A stretch of DNA of 64,000 nt, from assembly GCA_023439505.1 (NCBI GenBank), contig JAEXNR010000043.1, positions 46,307 through 110,306 of the forward strand, in the 5' to 3' direction. Below the pieces are notes generated by a model that was not told the origin of the DNA, ran no database searches, and saw only the letters and a list, made by a program, of their open reading frames with translations. Below, one piece after another: positions 18,047-26,174 of this stretch. The stretch's first letter is position 1. Each line of letters starts with the position of its first letter. This stretch comes from Bacillota bacterium (GTDB taxonomy: Bacteria; Bacillota; Clostridia; Lachnospirales; Lachnospiraceae). Made by a program: the position numbers and the translations under genes.

Positions 18047-18294
18047 AAATTAAAAGAAGAATAAAATTAAATATGCTCCGTCCCGGAACCATTATTTGCG
18101 AAATCTGCCTTTTATTATTGCTGGTATCCATCCTTACATACTGTTTAAAGTTCTATATGATATGTAAATTAGCGGCCGGGATTGCAGCCATACTTTTTAT
18201 TATTTTAATCATACTGATTAAAATTGAATCCTATCAGGATGAGAAGGATTATCAGAAATGGAAAGCCAGCAAAGAGGAGGATGAATTCCATTAA
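18043..18294 (+). CDS. small membrane protein with two helices
   Basis: An 83-residue peptide with a basic N-terminus, two hydrophobic helices (about 17-38 and 41-60) and an acidic, Lys-rich tail. The start at 18043 is coupled to the acyltransferase stop (ATGA), with AAGGAA upstream. No family is recognised. Its position as last gene of the exporter operon suggests a membrane partner of the acyltransferase or transporter. The stop codon lies within the terminator stem. Confidence 0.6.
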   Translation: MKIKRRIKLNMLRPGTIICEICLLLLLVSILTYCLKFYMICKLAAGIAAILFIILIILIKIESYQDEKDYQKWKASKEEDEFH

Positions 18295-18342
18295 AAAAAC
18301 AGGTTACTGCGACATCACTTTCTTGCAGTAACCTGTTTTTTT
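18293..18342. terminator. strong bidirectional terminator, exporter operon / purB
   Basis: An 18-bp perfect stem (18293-18310 with 18325-18342) with a 14-base loop is flanked by seven A on one side and seven T on the other. It serves both the plus-strand operon and purB. Confidence 0.9.
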
Positions 18343-18366
18343 AAATCCGTTATTTCCTATACGAAA

Positions 18367-19800
18367 TCAAACCTTAATATCAGCTTTCAAACCCAGGATA
18401 TCCTGATGCTCTTTTAAAATCGGTTCTATTACTTCTGAGACAAATTCTTCTGTCTGCTCTTTGGATCTGCCTGTATATTTTGCCGGATCCATCGTGCTCT
18501 TTAATTCCTCAAGGCTCATGTTAAAGGCCGGGTCTGCTGCGATTAATTCCAACAGATTGTTCTCCAGGCCCTGCTCTTTTACATTCTTTCCGGCTTCCAT
18601 GGAGAGAGACCGGATTTTCTCATGAAGCTCCTGTCTGTCTCCACCTGCCTTTACAGCATCCATCATGATGTTCTCTGTAGCCATAAAGGGAAGCTCCTGC
18701 ATGATATGCTTTTCAATCACCTTGGGATATACCACAAGTCCATCCACAACATTCAGATAAAGATCCAGAATACCATCCACAGCAAGAAATGCTTCCGGTA
18801 CACTGATTCTTTTGTTGGCGGAGTCATCCAGCGTTCGTTCAAACCACTGGGTCGCCGAAGTAATGGCGGGGTTCATGGCGTCCACCATCACATATCGTGC
18901 CAGAGAGGCAATTCTTTCACTTCTCATGGGGTTTCTCTTATAAGCCATCGCCGAAGATCCAATCTGATTTTTCTCAAAGGGCTCTTCGATTTCCTTCAGA
19001 TGCTGCAGTAAACGGATGTCATTGGAGAATTTATGGGCGCTGGCGGCAATTCCCGCAAGGATATTCAATACTCTTGTATCCACTTTTCTGGAATAGGTCT
19101 GGCCGGATACCGGATAACATCCACGATATCCCATTTTCTCAGCAATTCTCTGATCCAGCTTCTTAATCCTCTCATGATCACCGTCAAACAGTTCAAGAAA
19201 ACTGGCCTGGGTTCCTGTCGTACCCTTAGATCCCAAGAGCTGCATGCTGTCAATCAAATAATTAATGTCATCATAATCCAGTTTTAACTCCATCAGCCAG
19301 AGGGTGGCGCGTTTTCCTACCGTAGTCGGCTGAGCAGGTTGAAAATGGGTAAAGGCAAGGGTAGGAAGTGCTCGATATTCCATGGCGAACTTTGAAAGCT
19401 CAGCCATCACATTCACCAGCTTCTTCTTAATTAACTTCAATGCCTCCGTCATAACAATGACATCCGTATTATCTCCCACATAACAGGAAGTTGCACCCAG
19501 ATGAATGATCCCCTTTGCCTTGGGACACTGTTCTCCGTATGCATAGACATGAGACATAACATCATGGCGGACAACTGCTTCTCTCGCTTTCGCCACCTCG
19601 TAATTAATGTCATCCTGAAACGCCCTCAGTTCGTCGATTTGATCCTGTGTAATGTTCAGTCCCAGCTCCTGCTCTGTCTCTGCCAGTGCAACCCAAAGCT
19701 TTCTCCAGGTTCTGAATTTCATATCCGGCGAGAAAATATATTGCATCTCCTTACTGGCATAACGCTCGGACAGAGGACTCATGTATTTATCATTACTCAT
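18367..19800 (-). CDS. purB: adenylosuccinate lyase
   Basis: PurB (477 residues) splits fumarate from SAICAR and from adenylosuccinate, so it serves both IMP synthesis and the AMP branch. The fumarase/aspartase superfamily signature GSSAMAYKRNP is present, with THFQPAQPTTVGKR carrying the general acid/base His region. An AAAGGGG site precedes the ATG. It follows purF on the same strand after 190 bases that hold a separate promoter, so it can be transcribed on its own. Confidence 0.97.
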   Translation of the reverse strand: MSNDKYMSPLSERYASKEMQYIFSPDMKFRTWRKLWVALAETEQELGLNITQDQIDELRAFQDDINYEVAKAREAVVRHDVMSHVYAYGEQCPKAKGIIHLGATSCYVGDNTDVIVMTEALKLIKKKLVNVMAELSKFAMEYRALPTLAFTHFQPAQPTTVGKRATLWLMELKLDYDDINYLIDSMQLLGSKGTTGTQASFLELFDGDHERIKKLDQRIAEKMGYRGCYPVSGQTYSRKVDTRVLNILAGIAASAHKFSNDIRLLQHLKEIEEPFEKNQIGSSAMAYKRNPMRSERIASLARYVMVDAMNPAITSATQWFERTLDDSANKRISVPEAFLAVDGILDLYLNVVDGLVVYPKVIEKHIMQELPFMATENIMMDAVKAGGDRQELHEKIRSLSMEAGKNVKEQGLENNLLELIAADPAFNMSLEELKSTMDPAKYTGRSKEQTEEFVSEVIEPILKEHQDILGLKADIKV

Positions 19801-19903
19801 ATTCCCGCCCCTTTCTTCTCAGGTTTCTTTTCTCTTCTATTCTATTATCCTGACCATCAGATGTATCTTACCATACTTCCATGAGGAAAATAGGAATTCA
19901 TTT

Positions 19904-19932
19904 ATTATATAACACTTTTATTTCAAAAACAA
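19904..19932 (-). promoter_or_regulatory. promoter of purB
   Basis: The -35 is TTGTTT (19927-19932), the spacer 17 bases, and the -10 TATAAT (19904-19909). The leader is about 97 bases. Confidence 0.6.
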
Positions 19933-19991
19933 TGATCCCTATCCCAACAAAGTCCTCATTCTTTCGGCCTTCTTTCCTTCTTATTCATGGG

Positions 19992-21428
19992 TTAATTATC
20001 ATATTCGCCCCGGATATCCTCCGTCGGTGGTTCAATCGGATAATTCCCGCTAAAGCAGGCATCACAAAAGCCCTTGTCTCCTCCAAGCATTTCACTTAGT
20101 CGATCCACCTCAAAATATCCCAGGGAATCCGCACCGATCATATCTTTGATCTGGTCCACGGAATTATTGTGGGCGATCAGCTGATCTCCTGTGGGTACAT
20201 CCGTTCCAAAATAACAAGGATGCAGGAACGGAGGTGAGCTGATTCTTACATGAACCTCTGTAGCACCGGCCTTCTTAAGCATTCTCACAATCTTGGCACT
20301 GGTTGTTCCTCTGACAATGGAGTCATCTATCATAACAACTCTTTTACCGGCAACTACTTCCGGAAGTACATTCAGCTTTATACGAACGCTGGAGGTGCGC
20401 ATGGATTGCTTGGGTTTAATGAAGGTCCTTCCCACATAGCTGTTCTTTACAAATGCCATGCCAAAGGGAATCCCCGAGCCAAGCGCGTATCCTATGGCAG
20501 CAGCATTTCCGGAATCCGGGACACCGACCACCACATCCGCCTCTACCGGATACGCCTGCGCCAGAATCTTGCCAGCCATAATTCTGGAATTGTATACACT
20601 GATCCCATCAAATTTTGTATCAGGTCTTGCAAAATATATATATTCAAACACACATTTTGCGGTCTTTTCTATACACATGGAGGTATCGGAATGAATTCCG
20701 TTCTCATCAATCATAACAACTTCCCCGGGTAAAACATCCCGGATAAAATCAGCATCAGCGGCACTTAAGGCTGCTGTCTCGGAGGCCAGAATATAGGCAT
20801 TCTCCCGTTTTCCAATTACCAGCGGATGAAAACCGAAGGGATCCCTTGCCCCGATTAGTTTTCTGGGGCTCATAATTACCAGGGAGTACGCACCGCTTAT
20901 TTTCTTCATGGCCCTTTTCACTGCATCTTCTACGGTTGCCGTATTTAGTCGTTCCCTTGCTATATGATATGCGATAACTTCCGAGTCAATGGTTGTTTGA
21001 AAAATCGCACCCGTATACTCAAGCTCCTTACGCAGTTCCAGTGCGTTCACCAAATTTCCGTTATGTGCCAGCGCCAAAGTACCTTTTACATAATTTAGCA
21101 CCAGAGGCTGCGTATTGTTGATATTGCTGCCTCCCGCAGTAGAATAGCGGACATGGCCCACACCAATATCACCGTTAAGCTGTTCCATACTCTCGGGAGT
21201 AAACACTTCACTTACCAGTCCCATCCCTTTATGGGATTTCACCTTACCTTTTGGGCCTTTGGTATCGCTTACAGCTATCCCGCAGCTCTCCTGCCCTCTA
21301 TGCTGTAATGCAAATAATCCGTAGTAGATTGTAGATGCAACGTCATGTCCATCCAGATCATAGACGCCGAATACGCCGCACTCCTCATGTATTCCCTCTG
21401 AAATATAGCTGTTATTCTCCGAAATCAT
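19992..21428 (-). CDS. purF: amidophosphoribosyltransferase (glutamine PRPP amidotransferase)
   Basis: PurF (478 residues) makes phosphoribosylamine from PRPP and glutamine, the first step of purine synthesis. A 16-residue leader precedes Cys17 (EECGVFGV), the glutaminase nucleophile, so propeptide processing is expected. The PRPP loop reads VVMIDDSIVRGTTS. Cys residues in KCVFEY, HPCYFGTD and FCDACFSGNYP match the 4Fe-4S ligands of the Bacillus-type enzyme, which fits an anaerobe. The start codon overlaps the stop of a small upstream ORF (21425-21511). It is probably co-transcribed with purC. Confidence 0.97.
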   Translation of the reverse strand: MISENNSYISEGIHEECGVFGVYDLDGHDVASTIYYGLFALQHRGQESCGIAVSDTKGPKGKVKSHKGMGLVSEVFTPESMEQLNGDIGVGHVRYSTAGGSNINNTQPLVLNYVKGTLALAHNGNLVNALELRKELEYTGAIFQTTIDSEVIAYHIARERLNTATVEDAVKRAMKKISGAYSLVIMSPRKLIGARDPFGFHPLVIGKRENAYILASETAALSAADADFIRDVLPGEVVMIDENGIHSDTSMCIEKTAKCVFEYIYFARPDTKFDGISVYNSRIMAGKILAQAYPVEADVVVGVPDSGNAAAIGYALGSGIPFGMAFVKNSYVGRTFIKPKQSMRTSSVRIKLNVLPEVVAGKRVVMIDDSIVRGTTSAKIVRMLKKAGATEVHVRISSPPFLHPCYFGTDVPTGDQLIAHNNSVDQIKDMIGADSLGYFEVDRLSEMLGGDKGFCDACFSGNYPIEPPTEDIRGEYDN

Positions 21429-21511
21429 TTTTCTCTTTTCATCCTCTCTAACTGAATAACCAGTCTCTCTCTACAGCCAATATGAGGCTGCCCCAAAATC
21501 AGCTCCATCAT
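21425..21511 (-). CDS. small ORF translationally coupled to purF
   Basis: A 28-codon ORF beginning with two ATG codons, preceded by a strong GGAAGGAGG site and ending in a TGA that overlaps the purF ATG by four bases. It encodes a basic peptide (Arg/Lys-rich C-terminal half). It sits inside a long-range inverted repeat (21482-21490 with 21561-21569). It could be a leader that delivers ribosomes to purF or a regulatory peptide. The good ribosome site and exact overlap argue against chance; no homologue is known to me. Confidence 0.45.
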   Translation of the reverse strand: MMELILGQPHIGCRERLVIQLERMKREK

Positions 21512-21578
21512 ACGGTAATCCTCCTTCCGGATGGATCCGCGATATAAAACTTTTTTGAAACAGCCTCATCTATTCATT

Positions 21579-22283
21579 TTAAAGTCCTAATCTTTTGCAA
21601 ACTTCCTGATAAGCATCTTCCACATTGCCCATATCTCTGCGGAATCTGTCCTTATCAAGTTTCTCATGTGTGTTAACATCCCAAAGTCTGCAGGTATCCG
21701 GAGAGATCTCATCCGCCAATATAATCTGACCCTGATATCTGCCGAATTCTAATTTAAAATCTACCAGTTCAATTCCACATTCAAGAAAATACTTGCATAA
21801 TACCTCGTTTACTTTAAATGCATATTCTGATATCTTCTCTATCTCTTCCCTTGTAGCCGCACCAATGGCTATGGCATAATAATCATTGATCATCGGATCA
21901 CCCAATGCATCATCTTTATAGGAAAACTCCAAGGTTGGGCAAAGCAGTCTCTTTCCTTCTTCCATGCCAAGCTTCTTAGCAAAGCTTCCTGCACTGATGT
22001 TACGGATAATAACTTCAAGAGGAACGATTTCCACCTTTTTTACAGCTGTTTCTCTATCACTTAATTCTTCAACGAGATGTGTGGGAACTCCTTCTTTCTC
22101 CAAAATCTGAAAGAGATGGTTGGACATTTTGTTATTTATAACACCTTTCCCAAGAATAGTTCCTTTTTTAAGGCCATTAAACGCTGTAGCATCGTCCTTA
22201 TAATCTACAATATAAACATCTTCCACATCGGTTGAATAAACCTTTTTCGCTTTTCCTTCATAGAGCATGTCCAATTTTTTCAT
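21579..22283 (-). CDS. purC: phosphoribosylaminoimidazole-succinocarboxamide synthase
   Basis: PurC (234 residues) ligates aspartate to CAIR with ATP to give SAICAR. The N-terminal MLYEGKAKKVY glycine-rich strand, EVIIRNISAGSFAKKLG and the VDFKLEFGR segment near the C-terminus are diagnostic. The start at 22283 has AGGTGG upstream and gives the usual bacterial length; a frame extending to 22352 adds 23 atypical residues. No T-rich terminator separates it from the small ORF and purF, so an operon purC-ORF-purF is likely. Confidence 0.96.
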   Translation of the reverse strand: MKKLDMLYEGKAKKVYSTDVEDVYIVDYKDDATAFNGLKKGTILGKGVINNKMSNHLFQILEKEGVPTHLVEELSDRETAVKKVEIVPLEVIIRNISAGSFAKKLGMEEGKRLLCPTLEFSYKDDALGDPMINDYYAIAIGAATREEIEKISEYAFKVNEVLCKYFLECGIELVDFKLEFGRYQGQIILADEISPDTCRLWDVNTHEKLDKDRFRRDMGNVEDAYQEVCKRLGL

Positions 22284-22384
22284 TGATTGCCACCTATCCT
22301 TTATTAAATTTTTAACCGTCCATGAGTTCCTGATCTTCATAGAAGAATCCAATCTTCCATTCGAACTACCTTATTACTCTTCCT

Positions 22385-22412
22385 ATTATAATGAAAGATT
22401 ATAAATTGGCAA
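22385..22412 (-). promoter_or_regulatory. promoter of the purC-purF unit
   Basis: The -35 is TTGCCA (22407-22412), the spacer 16 bases, and the -10 TATAAT (22385-22390), with a leader near 95 bases. Bases 22413-22646 are AT-rich and show no gene, repeat or recognised riboswitch. Confidence 0.6.
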
Positions 22413-22646
22413 TAGTTTTTTATCGTTTCTGCCAACATATGCGGAAATTTGTCTAATTGCACAAAACACGGGGTAAAACAGTTGCTGTTTACATCACATT
22501 GTATTATTTTGTATAATTATTTATTCAGTTTTTGTCCCATTTTTTGCATATTTATTAACTACATTAATAGATAAGATTAGCAAACTTAATAACTGATATT
22601 TTATATTTTCAACAAAAAATAAACCTGTCTGCTCTGCATTTTCTAT

Positions 22647-22675
22647 TTGCTTTTATTCCATGGATACTGTAAAAT
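22647..22675 (+). promoter_or_regulatory. probable promoter of the anion permease
   Basis: The -35 is TTGCTT (22647-22652), the spacer 17 bases, and the -10 TAAAAT (22670-22675), about 55 bases before the ATG. Confidence 0.45.
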
Positions 22676-22734
22676 CTATTCGTATTTCTTGTTCATAATG
22701 AATTCCAAAATCCCAAACATAAGGACATAATATA

Positions 22735-23862
22735 ATGAAACTGATCGCCGATAAAATATCTTACTTTTTTCACACAGAACCTGTTCTGTGCATTTCCGGA
22801 ACTCTCGCACTGCTCTCCATGTTTTTTAACCCGCCCGGCAAAATTTATTTCTCTTATATTGATTTTCGTGTTTTATGCCTTTTGTTTTGTCTGATGGCTG
22901 TAATTGCGGGGTTTCAAAAGCTTGGTTTATTTCTGGTGTTATCAGAAAGGCTGCTTTATAAGGTGAAAACCACAAGGCAGCTATTCCTGTTACTGGTCAT
23001 CCTTTGTTTTTTTTCCTCTATGTGGATCACCAATGATGTTGCACTGATCACCTTTGTTCCATTTACCATTATGATATTATCCAGGTCAAATCAGGGCAGG
23101 TACATGATCTTTCTCATTGTAATTGAGACAATTGCTGCAAATCTAGGAAGCATGCTGACACCGGTAGGAAATCCGCAGAATCTTTACCTCTATTCCTATT
23201 ACCGGATCCCCATCGGCCGTTTCCTGCAGATCACCCTGCCAATTACCTTAGTCTCTCTGTTTCTGCTTTGTATGCTTACATTTATAATAAAGCCGGCTCC
23301 TTTGGTGATGGATCATGGAAAAAGCTCGGGTGTTCACCTGCAGCTTACTTCACGGCTCTGGCTCTATCTCATATTATTCCTGATTTGTATGGGATGTGTT
23401 TTACGATTGATGGATTATCGCTTGATGTTTATTCTTGTATTACTGCTCCTGCTGCTCTTTGAGAAAAGAATTTTTCGGGAAGTTGATTACTATCTGCTCC
23501 TGACCTTTGTCTTCTTCTTCCTGTTCATTGGAAATATAGGAAGCATACCACAGATCAGAAATTATCTTGTTCCACTGATTCAGGGAAATGAACTGATCAC
23601 CTCCCTGGTGCTCAGTCAGGTGATCAGTAATGTTCCGGCTGCCGTATTGCTCTCCTCATTTACAGATAATTATAAAGCACTGATTATCGGAACAGATCTA
23701 GGGGGGCTTGGTACACTGGTTGCCTCACTTGCCAGTCTGATTTCCTATAAATTCTACTGTAAACTGGAGAATGCAAAACCGGGAAAATACCTGGGTGTTT
23801 TTACTCTGTATAATTCCATATTTCTGTTTATTCTTTGTATGGCAACACTCCGGTTTATTTGA
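22735..23862 (+). CDS. SLC13/ArsB-NhaD superfamily permease
   Basis: A 375-residue membrane protein with about 10 hydrophobic helices. Re-entrant substrate-site motifs of the ion transporter superfamily are visible in both halves: WITNDVALITFVPF with NLGSMLTPVGNPQN, and later SQVISNVPAAVLLSSFTDN. Relatives carry citrate/dicarboxylates, arsenite or Na+/H+. No arsenic or citrate genes are nearby, so the substrate is open. Its stop codon directly abuts the hslO stop on the other strand, with no terminator between. Confidence 0.78.
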   Translation: MKLIADKISYFFHTEPVLCISGTLALLSMFFNPPGKIYFSYIDFRVLCLLFCLMAVIAGFQKLGLFLVLSERLLYKVKTTRQLFLLLVILCFFSSMWITNDVALITFVPFTIMILSRSNQGRYMIFLIVIETIAANLGSMLTPVGNPQNLYLYSYYRIPIGRFLQITLPITLVSLFLLCMLTFIIKPAPLVMDHGKSSGVHLQLTSRLWLYLILFLICMGCVLRLMDYRLMFILVLLLLLLFEKRIFREVDYYLLLTFVFFFLFIGNIGSIPQIRNYLVPLIQGNELITSLVLSQVISNVPAAVLLSSFTDNYKALIIGTDLGGLGTLVASLASLISYKFYCKLENAKPGKYLGVFTLYNSIFLFILCMATLRFI

Positions 23863-24765
23863 TTATTCCTCGTAACCGGCTGACTTATTCTCAGCTTTCA
23901 CAAGAATATCTTTCAGTTCATCTACGCTGAAATAATACTGTTTACTGCAAAAATGACAGTTAACTTCAATTGGTTCCTGATTATCGATCATTTCCTGAAT
24001 ATCCTTTTTCCCTATGGAGACAATCGCTTTCTCCACGCGCTCTTTGCTGCAGTTACAATAAAAGTTGGCGGGTAATTGATCTGTAATTTCAAGTTCCAGA
24101 TCACCAAGAATATGATCCAGAATCATCTCCGGTGTCATATCCTGATCCAAAAGTGCCGTAATGCTTGTCAGTTCCCCTATTCTTTTCTCCAGCTGCTCAA
24201 TGACTTCCTCCGTGGCAAAGGGCATGAGCTGAATAATAAAACCCCCACTGCAGCGAACGGTATTGTCTTTATTCATTAATACCCCCAGAGCAACAGCAGA
24301 GGGAACCTGTTCACTGGTGGCGAAATAATAAGTCAAATCCTCTGCAATCTCTCCGGAGACCAGATTCGTTTGACCCACGTAAGGTTCTTTTAAACCCAAA
24401 TCTTTAATTACCGTCAAGATCCCTGCACCAATCGCCCCGCCTACATCCAGCTTCCCTTTCTCGTTGGCGGGCAGCATTACTTCCGGGTTATAGGCATATC
24501 CTTTTACATTTCCTTTCGTATCGGCGGTTACCGTAAGACCCTGCATCGGACCGCTGCCTTTCATCTGAAGGGTGATCAGATCCTTCTCCCCCTTCATCAT
24601 ATATCCCATCATCACACCGGCGGTAAGAAGTCTGCCCAACGCAGCAGTAGCCACCGGACTCGTATTATGAACTGTTCTCGCATATTCTGTCATTTCTTTC
24701 GTTGTTACTGCAAATGCTAAAATCTGATGTTGTGCCGCACTTGCACGGATTACATAATCTGTCAT
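23863..24765 (-). CDS. hslO: Hsp33 redox-regulated molecular chaperone
   Basis: Hsp33 (300 residues) is a holdase turned on by oxidation of its zinc centre. The C-terminal zinc motif is present: CNC and, about 30 residues later, CHFC (CxC...CxxC). The N-terminal part has the family's ALGRLLTAGVMMGYMMKG and GNVKGYA regions. AAGGAGC precedes the ATG. It is in tandem with the methyltransferase gene, 212 bases away. In an anaerobe it probably guards proteins during accidental oxygen exposure. Confidence 0.95.
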   Translation of the reverse strand: MTDYVIRASAAQHQILAFAVTTKEMTEYARTVHNTSPVATAALGRLLTAGVMMGYMMKGEKDLITLQMKGSGPMQGLTVTADTKGNVKGYAYNPEVMLPANEKGKLDVGGAIGAGILTVIKDLGLKEPYVGQTNLVSGEIAEDLTYYFATSEQVPSAVALGVLMNKDNTVRCSGGFIIQLMPFATEEVIEQLEKRIGELTSITALLDQDMTPEMILDHILGDLELEITDQLPANFYCNCSKERVEKAIVSIGKKDIQEMIDNQEPIEVNCHFCSKQYYFSVDELKDILVKAENKSAGYEE

Positions 24766-24977
24766 ATATCCGGCTCCTTTTCATCTCTTCTGAAGTATCA
24801 TTTCCTATCCTGTATCATTTACCAAATTCAAATTCTTACGCATCCTTCATCCGATGCAGACTTACTTTTCGCTTCTGTCTTACTCCTACCTCCAAGGACT
24901 GTTGATGTCTGATCCATGATTGCCAACCATCTTAATTGCGTCTCAGCGGCTTGGCGAAATACTGTTATCTTCTTCTC

Positions 24978-25769
24978 TTAACCTTCCCCCACATATAGCT
25001 TATCCGCCTGATACTTTTCCTTCGCGATAAAGTAAAGCCGCTCACTCTCCTCATTTGGTGCTTCCTCGGTTAAGGCATCATACACAGCAATAAATTCCAT
25101 TCCCGCCTCAAGTATTAATTCCCGGATCCGTTCCGGATTATAGGCTCTGCGATAATGGACTTCCTCCTCTTTTCTGAATAATGGAGAAGCCTCACCCCCA
25201 TCTTCAGGAAGAAACAGGGTTAAATGAATCTCATTCATCATTTCATCCGCATCATAGGTGTTTTCCCAGATAAAGCTTCCTTCTTCCCTGTTTTCCGCTA
25301 TCGTTGAATCTCCCAGTACTTCTTCATACAGATACCGGGTATCCAAATCAAAGATAAAGACCCCGCCAGGATCCAGATAATTATTCACCAGACGTAACAC
25401 CTGAAGCAGTTCCTCCTCCGAAAGTATATAATTCATGCTGTCACAGACGCTGACCACCGCGTTCACCGTTCCATACAGCTCAAACTCCCTCATGTCCTGG
25501 CACAGATACAGAATATTATTCTCTCTGTCCATGTTTTTTTCTCTGGCAATCAACAGCATCTCATCCGATAGATCGATACCAATCATGTCATAATTTTTAT
25601 CCGCAAGGCGCCTTGTCATACTACCGGTACCGCATCCCAAATCCAGGACGATTCCACGGTCGACCCCCTGTTTCTTTAATAAATGTTCCACATAATCTGC
25701 CCATTCATCATAGGGAACATTATCCATAAAAGTATCATACACAAAAGCAAATCCGGTATATGGCTGCAT
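24978..25769 (-). CDS. class I SAM-dependent methyltransferase
   Basis: A 263-residue methyltransferase with motif I VLDLGCGTGSMTRRLA, an acidic end to strand 2 (MIGIDLSDEML) and a motif II region YGTVNAVVSVCDSMNYI. Such YqeM/UbiE-like enzymes act on small molecules; the acceptor is not readable. GGAG lies about 9 bases before the ATG, and a promoter is at 25863-25891. Downstream there is no clear terminator before hslO. Confidence 0.85.
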   Translation of the reverse strand: MQPYTGFAFVYDTFMDNVPYDEWADYVEHLLKKQGVDRGIVLDLGCGTGSMTRRLADKNYDMIGIDLSDEMLLIAREKNMDRENNILYLCQDMREFELYGTVNAVVSVCDSMNYILSEEELLQVLRLVNNYLDPGGVFIFDLDTRYLYEEVLGDSTIAENREEGSFIWENTYDADEMMNEIHLTLFLPEDGGEASPLFRKEEEVHYRRAYNPERIRELILEAGMEFIAVYDALTEEAPNEESERLYFIAKEKYQADKLYVGEG

Positions 25770-25862
25770 CTTACATGGCTCCTTTCTCTTTGCTAAACCA
25801 ACACAGACAGCGGCACTGCTATCAATGTCACAACAGGTCCACTGCCTTATGTAATTCCAGTT

Positions 25863-25891
25863 ATTTTATCATAGTTGCAATTGTTTCGCAA
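25863..25891 (-). promoter_or_regulatory. promoter of the methyltransferase gene
   Basis: The -35 is TTGCGA (25886-25891), the spacer 17 bases, and the -10 TAAAAT with an extended TG (25863-25868). Between it and the terminator at 25983 nothing else is seen. Confidence 0.55.
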
Positions 25892-25982
25892 TTAATATCC
25901 CCTGTAATTGCAAAATATAGTATTTTGCTTCTACAAAGCTGATAATCTTTCTGACCGGCCAATAATTTATTAAGTATAAATC

Positions 25983-26042
25983 AAAAAGATGCTGCGTATT
26001 ATCTTACCCGCACGGGGATCGATAATGTTACAGCATCTTTTT
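25983..26042. terminator. nested-stem terminator after xylB
   Basis: A long hairpin has three nested stems: 25983-25994 with 26031-26042, 25998-26003 with 26021-26026, and CCCG/CGGG around 26007-26016. It is bordered by A and T runs, so it can work in both directions. Confidence 0.75.
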
Positions 26043-26072
26043 TTGTTCATTAATTGCCTGATACGAAGTCAA

Positions 26073-26105
26073 CGGTATACCCTCCATTGATGTGAGGGTG
26101 TACCG
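26073..26105 (-). other. hairpin in the xylB 3' untranslated region
   Basis: A 12-bp stem with one G-U type mismatch (26073-26084 with 26094-26105) and a 9-base loop, about 70 bases past the xylB stop and before the terminator at 25983-26042. No T-tract follows, so it is more likely an RNA-stability element or an overlapping regulatory RNA than a terminator. Confidence 0.35.
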
Positions 26106-26174
26106 CATTTTGCCAGGGGAATAATCTTTTCCATTCCGTTCACATTACAAGTCTTCGTTATGCGTGTACTCCCA

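Noticed and set aside
21482..21569. Transcription terminator between purC and purF
   Set aside because: The 9-bp arms are separated by about 70 bases and no T-tract follows; more likely a leader structure within an operon.
22284..22384. PurR PurBox before purC
   Set aside because: Only a partial CGAA-containing match is seen, with no properly spaced inverted pair.
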